Part shown: piece by piece, positions 41,355 through 51,296 of the stretch
How positions within the stretch are numbered: position 1 is the first letter of the stretch
Layout of the letters: every line of letters starts with the position of its first letter
NCBI GenBank assembly: GCA_002448815.1
Contig: DKAJ01000012.1
Span: 242,039 to 306,038 of the forward strand
Reading direction: 5' to 3'
DNA: 64,000 bases
From: Micavibrio sp. UBA6929
GTDB taxonomy: Bacteria; Pseudomonadota; Alphaproteobacteria; Micavibrionales; Micavibrionaceae
Program-made: the position numbers and the translations under genes
Notes under the pieces: generated by a model
What the model saw: only the letters and a program-made list of their open reading frames with translations
Told to the model about the DNA's origin: nothing
Database searches by the model: none

Positions 41355-43139
41355 TTACGCGCCCTGCAAACCCACCGTGTACATCTTGGCATAGATACCG
41401 TCATGCGCCATCAATGCATCATGACTGCCTTGTTCGGCAATTTTACCTTTATTCAGCACAATAATGTGGTCGGCGTCTTGCACCGTTGACAGGCGGTGCG
41501 CGATCACAAGCGTTGTACGCCCTTTCTCTAGAGCCTTAAGGGCATCTTGCACCAATTTCTCGGATTCATTATCCAAGGCCGACGTGGCCTCATCAAGCAA
41601 TAAGATCGGCGCATCACGTAAAATCGCACGCGCGATAGAAATGCGCTGACGCTGACCACCAGAAAGCTTCATACCATCCTCACCAACGCGGGTATTATAC
41701 CCCTCGGGCATCTGCATAATAAAATCATGCGCCGCCGCCGCCTGCGCAGCCTTTTCAATGTCCTCTTGCGAAGCCCCTTTCAGGCCATAACCAATATTCG
41801 CGCCAATTGTATCATCAAAAATTGTAATATCTTGTGACACAAGGGCAATATTCTGACGCAAAAAGGCCAGATCAATATCCTTAACATCAATGCCGCCAAC
41901 GCGAACTGCGCCGCCAATACAATCGTAAAAACGCGGTATAAGGTTAATGATCGTGGTTTTGCCGCTTCCCGATGCACCAACCAAGGCTGTAACAGTGCCT
42001 GGTTTTGCAGTAAAGGACACACCTGATAAGGCGCGCTCATCTTCACCTGTTTCATAGGCAAAGGACACATCATCAAACACTACGTCAGGCTTATGCCCCT
42101 GCTCCCACACTTTACCGTTTTCAGGACCAACAATGGCCGGCACGGTGTCGAGCATCTCAAACACGCGCTCGCCCGCGCCAAGACCTGTCTGCATGATATT
42201 GTTCAGCTTCGCGAGCTTCTTCATTGGTTCATAGGCCATAATAAACGCACCAAGGAATGAGATCAACTCACCTGCACTCATCATGCCATCACGCACCTGA
42301 TAACCGCCATATGTAATAATGCCAAAGAAAATGATGCCGACCAAAATTTCGTTCACAGGCGTTGATAAATTCCCAACCTGTACGGATTTAACGTTCAATT
42401 TACGCACACGATCAATCGCGGCAGAAGTATGCTCTTCTTCTTGGCTTTCCATGCCGTAGGCCTGAACCTGACGAATACCTTGAAAAATTTGTGACAGCTT
42501 ATCGGATAGATCAGCCATACCGCCTTGCAAATTGCGCGATATATGGCGCAACCTTTTGCCCAAATAGGCAACAAACCATGCAAGCAAAGGAAAGACTGTA
42601 AACGCCGCAATAGATAGCTTCACATCCTGCGAGAACATCACAACAACCAAGAAAATCAGGGTAAAGACCCCCTTGCCCGCATTCGTAAAGATATCCGCCA
42701 CAGCAATGCGCATAACACTTACATCGCTCACCACGCGCGAAATCAACTGACCGCTGGGGTTCGCATGGAAAAAGCCTAAATCCAAATGCAAGAAATGCGC
42801 AAACAAATCCTTTTGCACCTGCGCAACGACGCTTTGGCTAATGCGGTTCATCAAAATCGTATGCACATATGTCGATATCCCGCGCACAATAAAAACGCAC
42901 ATAACGATAAACGCAAAAGGCACAATCTTCGCGGTATTACCCGCGCTTAGTACATCATCCATAATCGGTTGCAACAATTTTGCAATCGACGCCGTCATCG
43001 CCGCTGCAACAACCATAAACAAAACCGCCAAAAGCAGCATCCCAACATGTTGGCGCAAATATGAATGCATAATGCGCTTCATCATCGAAAACGTTGAGTT
43101 GTGCGGCGTTGCAGCAGATGTATTTGTATCATTACTCAT
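41355..43139 (-). CDS. msbA: MsbA-type ABC exporter
   Basis: A 594-residue half-transporter with the membrane domain first (six helices, about 25-310) and the nucleotide-binding domain after about 355. Walker A GASGSGKTT, signature LSGGQRQRISIARA, Walker B 'PILLLDEATSALD' and the H-loop 'VIAHRLSTV' are intact. It is closest in look to lipid A/phospholipid flippases (MsbA), but other lipid or peptide substrates are possible. It is divergent from the patatin gene with a 23-base gap. Confidence 0.85.
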   Translation of the reverse strand: MSNDTNTSAATPHNSTFSMMKRIMHSYLRQHVGMLLLAVLFMVVAAAMTASIAKLLQPIMDDVLSAGNTAKIVPFAFIVMCVFIVRGISTYVHTILMNRISQSVVAQVQKDLFAHFLHLDLGFFHANPSGQLISRVVSDVSVMRIAVADIFTNAGKGVFTLIFLVVVMFSQDVKLSIAAFTVFPLLAWFVAYLGKRLRHISRNLQGGMADLSDKLSQIFQGIRQVQAYGMESQEEEHTSAAIDRVRKLNVKSVQVGNLSTPVNEILVGIIFFGIITYGGYQVRDGMMSAGELISFLGAFIMAYEPMKKLAKLNNIMQTGLGAGERVFEMLDTVPAIVGPENGKVWEQGHKPDVVFDDVSFAYETGEDERALSGVSFTAKPGTVTALVGASGSGKTTIINLIPRFYDCIGGAVRVGGIDVKDIDLAFLRQNIALVSQDITIFDDTIGANIGYGLKGASQEDIEKAAQAAAAHDFIMQMPEGYNTRVGEDGMKLSGGQRQRISIARAILRDAPILLLDEATSALDNESEKLVQDALKALEKGRTTLVIAHRLSTVQDADHIIVLNKGKIAEQGSHDALMAHDGIYAKMYTVGLQGA

Positions 43140-43162
43140 AGTGCAGATGTTATAATGGAATT

Positions 43163-44161
43163 ATGAACGAAAGAGAAGAGCTTGAGAAAAATATAACCGC
43201 AACGGCTCAATTCGCGCACAAACCCACAAATGGTATTGGCATTGCGCTGGGCGGCGGTTTAGCCAGAGGCCTTGCCCATATCGGCGTTTTAAAAGTGCTC
43301 ATCTCCGAAGGCATTACACCGCAGATTGTATCAGGCACATCCATCGGCGCGGTTGTTGGTGGATGTTATCTGATGAACAAGCTAGCAGAGCTTGAAGACT
43401 GGGCATTAAGCCTGAACCGCAGTAAAGTTTTATCCTATCTGGACTTTCGCGTTCGCAGCGCCGGCCTCATCGGCGGTGAAAAGCTCATCAAACTGCTTGA
43501 AGAGCATTTCGATGACGCAAAAATAGAAAATCTGGACTATCCTTACGTGGCCATTGCAACAAACCTGCTCACCGGTCACGAAGCATGGCTACAGCGTGGC
43601 TCATTGATTGAGGCCATGCGCGCATCCTTTGCCTTGCCTGGCGTCTTCCCGCCTGTCGCACGCAATGACCGCCTTCTCATTGACGGGGCGCTTGTTAATC
43701 CACTGCCCATCGCACCATGTCAGGCCATGGGCGCGCGCATCACCATCGCCGTCGACCTCAGCGCAGATATGATTGGCAAGGCGGCAAAGCCCGGCAAGCA
43801 TTATCAAACCGTTGCAGGATTTGATATATTCAATGACAAAGATGTTTCCAAAGAAGATCAAAAGAAAGTCACCAATAGCATAACCAAGCGTATCTTTCGC
43901 CGCCAAAATGACGAAAGCCCCAGCCTGTTTGGCGTCATGATTTCATCGCTTGGCATTATGCAAGATCGTCTCACGCGCCTGCGCCTTGCCAGCGATCCAC
44001 CTGACATTCAAATCAAACCGCAAATTGGCCATATTGGCCTTGCAGAATTTGAACGCGCTGACGAGCTTATCGCCGCAGGCGAACACGCCGCCAGATCATC
44101 CTTGCCGCAAATCAAGGATGCTATGCGGGTTTTACTACCCTACTGTCCTTTTGATGATTAG
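43163..44161 (+). CDS. Patatin-like phospholipase (RssA-type)
   Basis: A 332-residue soluble lipase. The oxyanion loop is GGGLARGLAHIG, the nucleophile elbow GTSIGAV (GxSxG), and the catalytic aspartate is in 'LIDGALVNPLP'. It is a bacterial patatin of the RssA/YchK kind, acting on phospholipid acyl esters; a physiological role is not known. There are no membrane segments. Its stop overlaps the convergent HAD gene by four bases; it is divergent from the MsbA-type exporter. Confidence 0.9.
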   Translation: MNEREELEKNITATAQFAHKPTNGIGIALGGGLARGLAHIGVLKVLISEGITPQIVSGTSIGAVVGGCYLMNKLAELEDWALSLNRSKVLSYLDFRVRSAGLIGGEKLIKLLEEHFDDAKIENLDYPYVAIATNLLTGHEAWLQRGSLIEAMRASFALPGVFPPVARNDRLLIDGALVNPLPIAPCQAMGARITIAVDLSADMIGKAAKPGKHYQTVAGFDIFNDKDVSKEDQKKVTNSITKRIFRRQNDESPSLFGVMISSLGIMQDRLTRLRLASDPPDIQIKPQIGHIGLAEFERADELIAAGEHAARSSLPQIKDAMRVLLPYCPFDD

Positions 44162-45105
44162 AATTTAGTCGCTGCGCGCTTTTTATGCTTACGATCTGGC
44201 AGAGGATCTCCCCACTTCATCGTTGATAGCAAATATTTCGGATGCACGCCGTTATACTGCGCAGCCAAATTATTCAGCGCCTTATCAAGGTCATACAGAT
44301 TACTCACGCCTTTGAAGCTTGCCGCATGCAAACCGCCGCGGATCAAACATGTATCAATACCAGCCAGCGCGCCGCCCAAAATATCATGCGACATAGAATC
44401 GCCAATCATGACCGTTTCACCGGGGTAAACACCCTTTTCTTGCAACATTTTCATGCAATATTGATAAATAGGCTTATGTGGCTTGCCAATATAATGTACA
44501 ACGCCGCCAAAATCCGCATAGCGGCGTGCAATTGTACCCGGCCCCATTACATTTTGCGTGCCCATAACGCCTTTACTGTCTGGGTTTGCGCATAACGCGA
44601 CCAAGCCCTTGCGCACAGCAACTTTCAAGGCAGGCTCGTAATCGGCAAGCGTTTTCTGCGGCGCGTCTGATCCACTGATCAACAAGAAATTCGCTTCGGC
44701 AGGATCATCCACCAATTCAATATCAATGCCATCGACAACCGATGTATCACCGCCGCGGCTGATTAAATAGCATTTACGCCCCAATCCTGCGAAAAACCCT
44801 TCATCTTGCGCCGACAAGCCACGCCACGTCATCTCGCCCGATGTTACGATCTCATTATACAAAGACGGGCCAATGCCGACCTTTTTAAGGCGCTCTTTAT
44901 TTTCCTGCGCGCGCTTGCCCGAATTGGACAAAATAATCACTTGTTTGTTACGGGATTTTAATTCTTTCAGGCAATCAACCACGCCATCATATGTTTTCTC
45001 ACCATCGTGAAGCACGCCCCACTGATCGATAATAAAGCCGCCATAACTGTCAGAAATATCGGAAAGACCTTTTAAAAAGCGCGTTTTACCTTGGTTCTCG
45101 ATCAT
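44158..45105 (-). CDS. HAD superfamily class IIA hydrolase (TIGR01459-like)
   Basis: A 315-residue phosphatase-like protein. The first HAD motif reads 'GFIIDQWGVLHDG' (D-x-W-G instead of D-x-D-G), then 'VIILSNSGKR', and late 'VMIGDSMSHDILGG'. This variant set is the TIGR01459 group, well conserved in alphaproteobacteria but without known substrate. The frame opens at 45192, but ATG 45105 (MIENQGKT) matches the family start better. Confidence 0.86.
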   Translation of the reverse strand: MIENQGKTRFLKGLSDISDSYGGFIIDQWGVLHDGEKTYDGVVDCLKELKSRNKQVIILSNSGKRAQENKERLKKVGIGPSLYNEIVTSGEMTWRGLSAQDEGFFAGLGRKCYLISRGGDTSVVDGIDIELVDDPAEANFLLISGSDAPQKTLADYEPALKVAVRKGLVALCANPDSKGVMGTQNVMGPGTIARRYADFGGVVHYIGKPHKPIYQYCMKMLQEKGVYPGETVMIGDSMSHDILGGALAGIDTCLIRGGLHAASFKGVSNLYDLDKALNNLAAQYNGVHPKYLLSTMKWGDPLPDRKHKKRAATKF

Positions 45106-45240
45106 AATATGTTCATCCCTCACACATTGGTTTTTATGGCCACACACAACTATGACCGCATTTATTATGCGCACACTTAAGCGCGATATCAATTACCTTT
45201 TTACCAGAAAATTAGTTAAGAAGCCTTTAAGCCGTCCACG

Positions 45241-45275
45241 AAAAAGGCGCTACCAACAATATGGTAACGCCTTTC
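45241..45275 (-). terminator. Terminator after the giant coiled-coil gene
   Basis: AAAGGCG-C-TACC and GGTA-A-CGCCTTT form a 12-position stem with one mismatch around an 8-base loop. Read on the minus strand it is followed by TTTTT, so it should end the transcript of the coiled-coil gene. Confidence 0.7.
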
Positions 45276-45308
45276 TTTAAATCATTTATCGCAATTGGCA
45301 ATCAGAGC

Positions 45309-48300
45309 TTACGCAACCTTCTTGTCATCAACAAACTTGCCAACCTTGCTTTCTTTGCCTGCAACCTTGCACAGCATACTGTAAAGCTTCGCAACGTCAC
45401 TTGACCCGATTGTCGCGCCCATTAATGCGCCATAATCATTACTTGAGGCTTGGTCATAGATTTCCTCAAACTGGCGAACAAAGCGCTGAACATAGGTTCT
45501 AAACTCTGCATCACGGCGGAATTTAAGCTGCGCACGCTCAAGCGGCCAATCAGAACCAAGCGCCGCCAATTTACGCGTAAAGACCGAAATATCACCGCGC
45601 TGGAAGGCCTGCCAAGATTTCTCAGACACATCACCATCCAACAAGCGCGTCACATCGACTGACAATGAATGCAGGCTTTCGATAACAAAGCGTGACGATG
45701 TCAGGAACGCATCGCGCTGCACTTTTCCTTCTTGCGCCTTAACGCTTTTGGCGAATTCTTGCACATCACGCACTGACTTGAACATCGCCTCAGATTGCTT
45801 GGCAAATGTATCACCCGCATCTTTGGTTGTTTCAAGCGCAGCGCTAGACACTTGCATCAAGCGATCCGCTTCAATCGACAGCTTCTCACGCGCACCAGTA
45901 ATCTCATCAGTTGTATCATGCGCATAACGGCCAATATTATCCATACTGCTGTTCAACATTGATACAGCCTTACCAATTTGCTCGGCCACCTCGATACTGC
46001 TGCTCGCAACGATAGACACCTGCCCCTTAAGCTCGCGCCCGTACATTTCAGAGGTCTGAAGCGATGCCTTCATTTGCTCGCTCAACTCACGTGTACGAAT
46101 AGAAAGCGTATCGGCCGTTTTCTTAAAGTCAGACAAGACAATCTGTGTGCTCGACAGAAGCTCTTGCGCTTTTGTCTTCACGTAATCAACCATATCATCC
46201 GTATCATCAGAAACCTGCTTGGTCGCATGACTTAGCATCACAACTTCTTCACGCGCTTTCACGCCCGCATTTTCCATCAATACAACATTAGATTTCAATT
46301 CACGCTGAACATTGACAGACTGACCGATAAACGCATCACCTGCATCGCCCAGCTTATCAACCGCACTATTCACTGATTCCGAGAAGTCCATAAACTTGCT
46401 GTTCATCTCACTTTGAACTGTATCCATCTTCAGAACCGCTTTATCGCTCAGCAAGTGAATTGTTTCCGACTGATCACGAAGCGCATTCGCCGCAGATTCA
46501 ATATCTTCGATGGAATCGCGCGTGGTTTCCTTAAGGCTATCCGCGCGTTGAACCAGAACATTATGAACAGATTGCAACAATTGCTCGGCCTGTTGGCTGC
46601 CTTCGCGGACATCATCAAGACTATCTTCCAGAACAATGCCAAACTGACGGAAACGTGCAAGGTTGCTTTCGCTTGTCGCATGGCATTTCTCGCGAAGCTC
46701 GTCAAAGCGTACAGACACGCCATTAGCTTGCTGAATAGCTTGCTCGCACACAGGCGTGATGCTGGCGGCGCTATCCGCGATTTTCTCTTGCAGGTCATTA
46801 AATGAAGACTTTGCCTTATCCGTTTCATCATAAAGCAACGACAACTTGTTCATCAGCAAGCTATCAAGGCTTTCAAGCTTATCTTCGGCTTCGCGGCCAT
46901 AAGATTTCAGATCGCTGTAATGTTGTGCAATCGAATCTGACAAGTCATCCAAATCAGATTGTGACATCTCAGATACATCTTTCACGCGCTCAACCTGCGA
47001 AGACAGCGCATCACTGACTTTTTCAATATCAGACAAGGCCTTATCAACGGCGCCTTGTAGCTGCTCTTTTTGCAGCATAATTTGCTCGTTCACGGCGCGG
47101 CCATTCCCAGACAACTGCCCAGACAGGGTTGAGATTTCTTGGATCTGACTACGCAAGCCAGAGCGAATATCTTCAACCGTTTTCATTGCCTTATCGCTGG
47201 CATCGTTCAAATCCTCAACGCGGCGCGATAGAACACTTTCAATCGTACTATGACGAGAATCTGCTTCATTCACTGCGTTTTGAATATCACGCAGCGATTG
47301 TGACAATGCATTCCCGACAGAGCCAACTGTGCTTGAAAGCTCGGACACAACATTTTCCATGCGGGTATTTTGTGAATCAACAGTGCCGATAAGACCTTCC
47401 ATCTGATTTTGCGCCTTCGACACAGTATCAGAAATAAGGGCATTACTGCTTTCCAGCGTCGCAGATGCACGTTCAAGTCGCGCACCGTTCGCATCAGATT
47501 CTTCGTTAATCTTCGTCAAATAAGCCGTCACATCTGCAATAATGCGGCTGGCTTTATCTTGTGCCTGCTTATTGCTTTCATTCAGGTTATCAACCGCGCG
47601 GCGCACAGCAAAGCTCACTGACTCGGCGCCGCCAACAGCAACTGACAACGACTCTGCCAATTTATTGGCAGCCTGATCGCCAACCTCTTCAATGATATCT
47701 GCCTGACGCGAAATATCATTAATTGTTTGCTTGAATGTTTCTTCGCGTTCTTGCATGCGTTTTTCCATGCTCTGCGCTTCATTCGCGGCGTAATCAACGC
47801 CTTCTTTCATATTATCAACGCTTGCCTTCACAAGGGTGCCAACGCGCTCTGACTGCTGTGACAACGCAAGGACAGAGCTTTCCATTTGCTCTTTATGCAT
47901 AGAAATCGTGTTGGCTGATTCAATTACGCTTGCAACCGTACGACCAGCAGAGCTTTCAAGGTCTTCGATCTGATCTTTAATCGTTGTTGTCAGGCGTTCA
48001 GTTTCGCTGGACACGTGATCAACAATTTCATTCAGTGAATCTGTATGGCCTTCGAAACGATCGCCGATCGTCTCTAGACGGCCTGCAATATCATCCACGG
48101 CGTTATTAAGATCTTCAAATCCTGCCATGATATTATCTTTGATCGATGCAGTCTTCTCATGCGCGCTGTCTGCGGCCTCAAGAATTTTATCTGCGCCAGA
48201 TTGTAACGCGGCTTCGATTTCATCACTGCGCTTCACGATAGCCTCTGATGCGTCGCTCCAAGCCTGCGTACCTTTTTCAGCGCGCTTTTCAATGGTTTCG

Positions 48301-49034
48301 ATGCGCGCATCAACCGTTTCAACAACCGCGTTAAGCTTCTCGGTGCGCTCCTGCAATGAGCTTGCTAAACGATCAATATGAAATTCTGCCTTTTTCGAAA
48401 CACCTGAAAAATCACGCATTTCAACGCGCAAACCTTGGCGGGCGCGCTGCAATGATTTCAAAACAGCCTTCGACATTGACGAAATTTCATTGGCTTGCTG
48501 ATAAAATGCATCAACATCCTGACTAAACTCATCGCGATCACCGCTAAATAGCGAGCGAAGCTCGGCGCGCAAAACGTCAACATTACCGCCTTGCATACCG
48601 CCTCCCATGCATTGTGACAAAGCATACCAAAGCAGCGCAGGCGGAACAAAAAGCGTCATCATAACGCCAGCCAAACCTTGCGGCCCTGTATCAATGCCAG
48701 CCTCAAGAAAATAACCAAGGCAGTATGCTGCCCAAATAATTGAAGAAATCCAAAAGACTGACATCACCGCCATATTTGGCTGCGCGGCGCTGTGCGTTGA
48801 TGTGCTGACCGATGCAAAATCAGACAAAGGCTTTTGCGCGGCGATATCCGTTGCTGTTTCTGCGTCCATCTTACTCGCTGGCTGAGAAATACGGATAGAC
48901 CCTAGGCCTGAAATCTTCTGACGCATATCGCCCATTTTCTCGGCGCGTAGATCCGCGTTCAAAGCTGGTGATTGGTCTTCGTTTTGCTCATTAAAATCAA
49001 GCTTGCCTTTTGGCGTAGACGTTGAGTCTGACAT
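45309..49034 (-). CDS. Giant membrane-anchored coiled-coil protein (apolipoprotein/GPR-like)
   Basis: About 1241 residues from ATG 49034; a GTG two codons upstream (49040) has a closer ribosome site. A disordered N-terminus (1-88) leads to two membrane segments (about 90-112 and 122-143). The remaining 1000 residues are almost all predicted helix with repeated patterns of small and acidic residues, like the 'apolipoprotein A1/A4/E' type proteins of alphaproteobacteria. A more globular end ('WQAFQRGDISVFTRKLAALGSDW', 'FRTYVQRFVRQFEEIYDQ') closes it. It resembles polar or scaffold proteins such as GPR of Agrobacterium in design, and methyl-accepting proteins in helix pattern, but no receptor motif is present. 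Role: inferred scaffold. Confidence 0.75.
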   Translation of the reverse strand: MSDSTSTPKGKLDFNEQNEDQSPALNADLRAEKMGDMRQKISGLGSIRISQPASKMDAETATDIAAQKPLSDFASVSTSTHSAAQPNMAVMSVFWISSIIWAAYCLGYFLEAGIDTGPQGLAGVMMTLFVPPALLWYALSQCMGGGMQGGNVDVLRAELRSLFSGDRDEFSQDVDAFYQQANEISSMSKAVLKSLQRARQGLRVEMRDFSGVSKKAEFHIDRLASSLQERTEKLNAVVETVDARIETIEKRAEKGTQAWSDASEAIVKRSDEIEAALQSGADKILEAADSAHEKTASIKDNIMAGFEDLNNAVDDIAGRLETIGDRFEGHTDSLNEIVDHVSSETERLTTTIKDQIEDLESSAGRTVASVIESANTISMHKEQMESSVLALSQQSERVGTLVKASVDNMKEGVDYAANEAQSMEKRMQEREETFKQTINDISRQADIIEEVGDQAANKLAESLSVAVGGAESVSFAVRRAVDNLNESNKQAQDKASRIIADVTAYLTKINEESDANGARLERASATLESSNALISDTVSKAQNQMEGLIGTVDSQNTRMENVVSELSSTVGSVGNALSQSLRDIQNAVNEADSRHSTIESVLSRRVEDLNDASDKAMKTVEDIRSGLRSQIQEISTLSGQLSGNGRAVNEQIMLQKEQLQGAVDKALSDIEKVSDALSSQVERVKDVSEMSQSDLDDLSDSIAQHYSDLKSYGREAEDKLESLDSLLMNKLSLLYDETDKAKSSFNDLQEKIADSAASITPVCEQAIQQANGVSVRFDELREKCHATSESNLARFRQFGIVLEDSLDDVREGSQQAEQLLQSVHNVLVQRADSLKETTRDSIEDIESAANALRDQSETIHLLSDKAVLKMDTVQSEMNSKFMDFSESVNSAVDKLGDAGDAFIGQSVNVQRELKSNVVLMENAGVKAREEVVMLSHATKQVSDDTDDMVDYVKTKAQELLSSTQIVLSDFKKTADTLSIRTRELSEQMKASLQTSEMYGRELKGQVSIVASSSIEVAEQIGKAVSMLNSSMDNIGRYAHDTTDEITGAREKLSIEADRLMQVSSAALETTKDAGDTFAKQSEAMFKSVRDVQEFAKSVKAQEGKVQRDAFLTSSRFVIESLHSLSVDVTRLLDGDVSEKSWQAFQRGDISVFTRKLAALGSDWPLERAQLKFRRDAEFRTYVQRFVRQFEEIYDQASSNDYGALMGATIGSSDVAKLYSMLCKVAGKESKVGKFVDDKKVA

Positions 49035-49234
49035 GCGCACAAAATCTCCCTTTGCGGTTACAGATACGTAACCTAGTCATAGTTTTAGTCTTTGGAATGA
49101 GCCTATATAAGGCATGTCAGCCCGCCAACTTCAAGAGTGCGATTCGGCAAGAAAATTACCCCGCAAACCCCAAGCCCTGCACTGCCTTGGCCTCAAAGGG
49201 AAATTCACAAAAAATCTTTTACTGTGGATAAAAA

Positions 49235-50683
49235 TTATTCTGATTTTTGACTTTTCATATCCGCCAAATATGCCTTCAAATCACCCTTCACAACAGGCGC
49301 CAGCAACATAAGGCCAATCAAGTTCGGGATCGCCATCGATAAAAAGGCGGCGTCCGTAAAATCAATCAGATGATTAAGGTTCGCCGAACAGCCAATAATC
49401 GCAAACAAGCAGTAAATCAGCTTATACGCCTTATCGACAAACAGGCTTTGCCCGAAAACAAACGCCAGCGCCTTACCACTGACATAGGCAAACGTAATCA
49501 TCGTTGAATACGCAAACAAAAAGATAATGACTGCCAAAAATGTCGGAAGCCAACTTGCACCCTGCGCCAGCGCACGTGAGGTTAGCTCAACACCTTCCAT
49601 CTGAGCCGATGGATCATACGCGCCAGAAATCAAAATCATCAGCGCCGTTAACGTACACACACAAATCGTATCAATAAATGGGCCAAGCATACTAGCGATG
49701 CCTTGACGAATATGATCATGGCCACGCGTCGCCGAATAGACAATCGCCGCCGTACCAAGGCCAGATTCATTTGAAAAAGCTGCGCGCTGGAAACCAACTA
49801 AAATCGTGCCGAGCAAACCGCCGATACCCGCCTGCATATTAAAGGCGCCATCCCAAATACTGCCCAAGGCCGCAGGAACATTATCAACATGGGTCACGAT
49901 AACATACAGCGCCGCCACAAAATAAAGCCCTGCCATCAACGGCACCAAACGAGATGCAACCGAGGCAATCGATTTAATGCCGCCAACAACAACCACGCCA
50001 ACCATAATCGCCAGCGCACATCCAAACATCCACGCGCGCCCTTCTAAAAAGCCGTCTGCACCGCCTGTCACGTTATAAATTTGCTGAAACGCCTGATTAG
50101 ACTGGAACATCATGCCCCCGCCAATCGCACCGATAATACAGCACAGCGCAAACACAATCGCCATACCGCGGCCTAAATACGGGATATTATAATGATCAAA
50201 AGCCGACTTCAGATAATACATCGGCCCACCTGCAACGCGGTAACGTCCTTCACCGAAATCATAACGCTTACGATATTTCACGCCAAGCGCGACCTCGACA
50301 AATTTGGTCGACATACTGAAAAAGCCAAGAATAATCATCCATAAGACCGCGCCAGGGCCGCCCAACGATACCGCGACCGCAACGCCAGCAATATTACCAA
50401 GCCCCACCGTACCCGACATCGAAGCCATCAACGCCTGAAAACTGTTGATATGGCCTTCTTCATCTTTTTTATCGAATTTACCGCGCACAATATCAATCGC
50501 ATGACCAAACAAGCGTACATTGATAAAACCAAAATAAAGCGTAAAGCCAAGCGCCACCGCAGCCAACCAAACTAAAAGTAATTTCACATCCTGCCCTGCA
50601 ATTGGCACACTGTATAAAATAATATCAAAGGCTTTTGCAGAAATGGGGGCAAAGGATTCATTAATCGTTTGGTCAATATTCAT
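49235..50683 (-). CDS. Sodium:alanine/glycine symporter (AgcS family)
   Basis: A 482-residue secondary transporter with about ten membrane helices. Family signs are 'GLGNIAGVAVAVSLGGPGAVLWMIILGFF' in helix 3 and 'FSNESGLGTAAIVYSA' in the middle, characteristic of the AgcS group that takes up alanine or glycine with Na+ or H+. The length is normal. It stands alone between the coiled-coil gene and an unknown secreted protein. The 194 bases to the coiled-coil start show nothing that I can name. Confidence 0.93.
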   Translation of the reverse strand: MNIDQTINESFAPISAKAFDIILYSVPIAGQDVKLLLVWLAAVALGFTLYFGFINVRLFGHAIDIVRGKFDKKDEEGHINSFQALMASMSGTVGLGNIAGVAVAVSLGGPGAVLWMIILGFFSMSTKFVEVALGVKYRKRYDFGEGRYRVAGGPMYYLKSAFDHYNIPYLGRGMAIVFALCCIIGAIGGGMMFQSNQAFQQIYNVTGGADGFLEGRAWMFGCALAIMVGVVVVGGIKSIASVASRLVPLMAGLYFVAALYVIVTHVDNVPAALGSIWDGAFNMQAGIGGLLGTILVGFQRAAFSNESGLGTAAIVYSATRGHDHIRQGIASMLGPFIDTICVCTLTALMILISGAYDPSAQMEGVELTSRALAQGASWLPTFLAVIIFLFAYSTMITFAYVSGKALAFVFGQSLFVDKAYKLIYCLFAIIGCSANLNHLIDFTDAAFLSMAIPNLIGLMLLAPVVKGDLKAYLADMKSQKSE

Positions 50684-50766
50684 AGCTGAGTGTATTTCGC
50701 TCCTTAAAGTGATTAAATGGAATAGAATCTGAAATTAAATTTCACGTTACAGCGAATGTTGTAACG

Positions 50767-51279
50767 TTAATTGCCAGCCATTGCAACTTCATCAGAACAA
50801 AATGGCTTGCTCACTGGATAATCATCATAAAATGTAGACGCCCAATCTTTCAGATCTTGATGCGTCAGCTCCGCGGCTTTGACAACGCGCGGCGCATAAC
50901 GCGCGCAAAAGACATCTGGGCGCATTGTTGCAACATCTTGGGAAATCTTGTTCGCGTATTTCGTGCGCAGCGCATTAAGTGCTTGCTCTGGCGAGGAAGC
51001 GCCCGTTTGCTGAAAATAATCCATCAATGTTTGCTCATAAGATGCAAATAAATCTGCGTGATCTGCGGTAAATTGACGATACTGACCATAGAGATTATGC
51101 CCCGCGCGCATCCCCATATGCTGGCAATTCAGGCCAATCACCATCAGTTCACTATGAATGCGGATGCCCTGCTCGGCCTCGGCTTCATTAACGCGGTAAC
51201 ATTGCTCGCCAGCCGACGCTGATACAGGCAAAAAGGCCAAACACATCATTACACATAAAGATTTTATAAATCGGTGCAT
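50767..51279 (-). CDS. Unknown secreted protein
   Basis: A 170-residue protein with a clear signal peptide (about 1-23, cleavage near ASA-GE). The mature part is helical and has four cysteines ('EQCYRV', 'GLNCQHM', 'DVFCARY', 'KPFCSDE') that could form two disulphides. I do not recognise a family. It lies downstream of the D-2-hydroxyacid dehydrogenase, 17 bases away on the same strand, and may share its transcript. No catalytic motif is visible. Confidence 0.72.
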   Translation of the reverse strand: MHRFIKSLCVMMCLAFLPVSASAGEQCYRVNEAEAEQGIRIHSELMVIGLNCQHMGMRAGHNLYGQYRQFTADHADLFASYEQTLMDYFQQTGASSPEQALNALRTKYANKISQDVATMRPDVFCARYAPRVVKAAELTHQDLKDWASTFYDDYPVSKPFCSDEVAMAGN

Positions 51280-51296
51280 CCTACTTTTCCTTTTTC

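Noticed and set aside
45106..45192. 29-residue extension of the HAD hydrolase
   Set aside because: The extension is not typical of the family and has no ribosome site; ATG 45105 is preferred.
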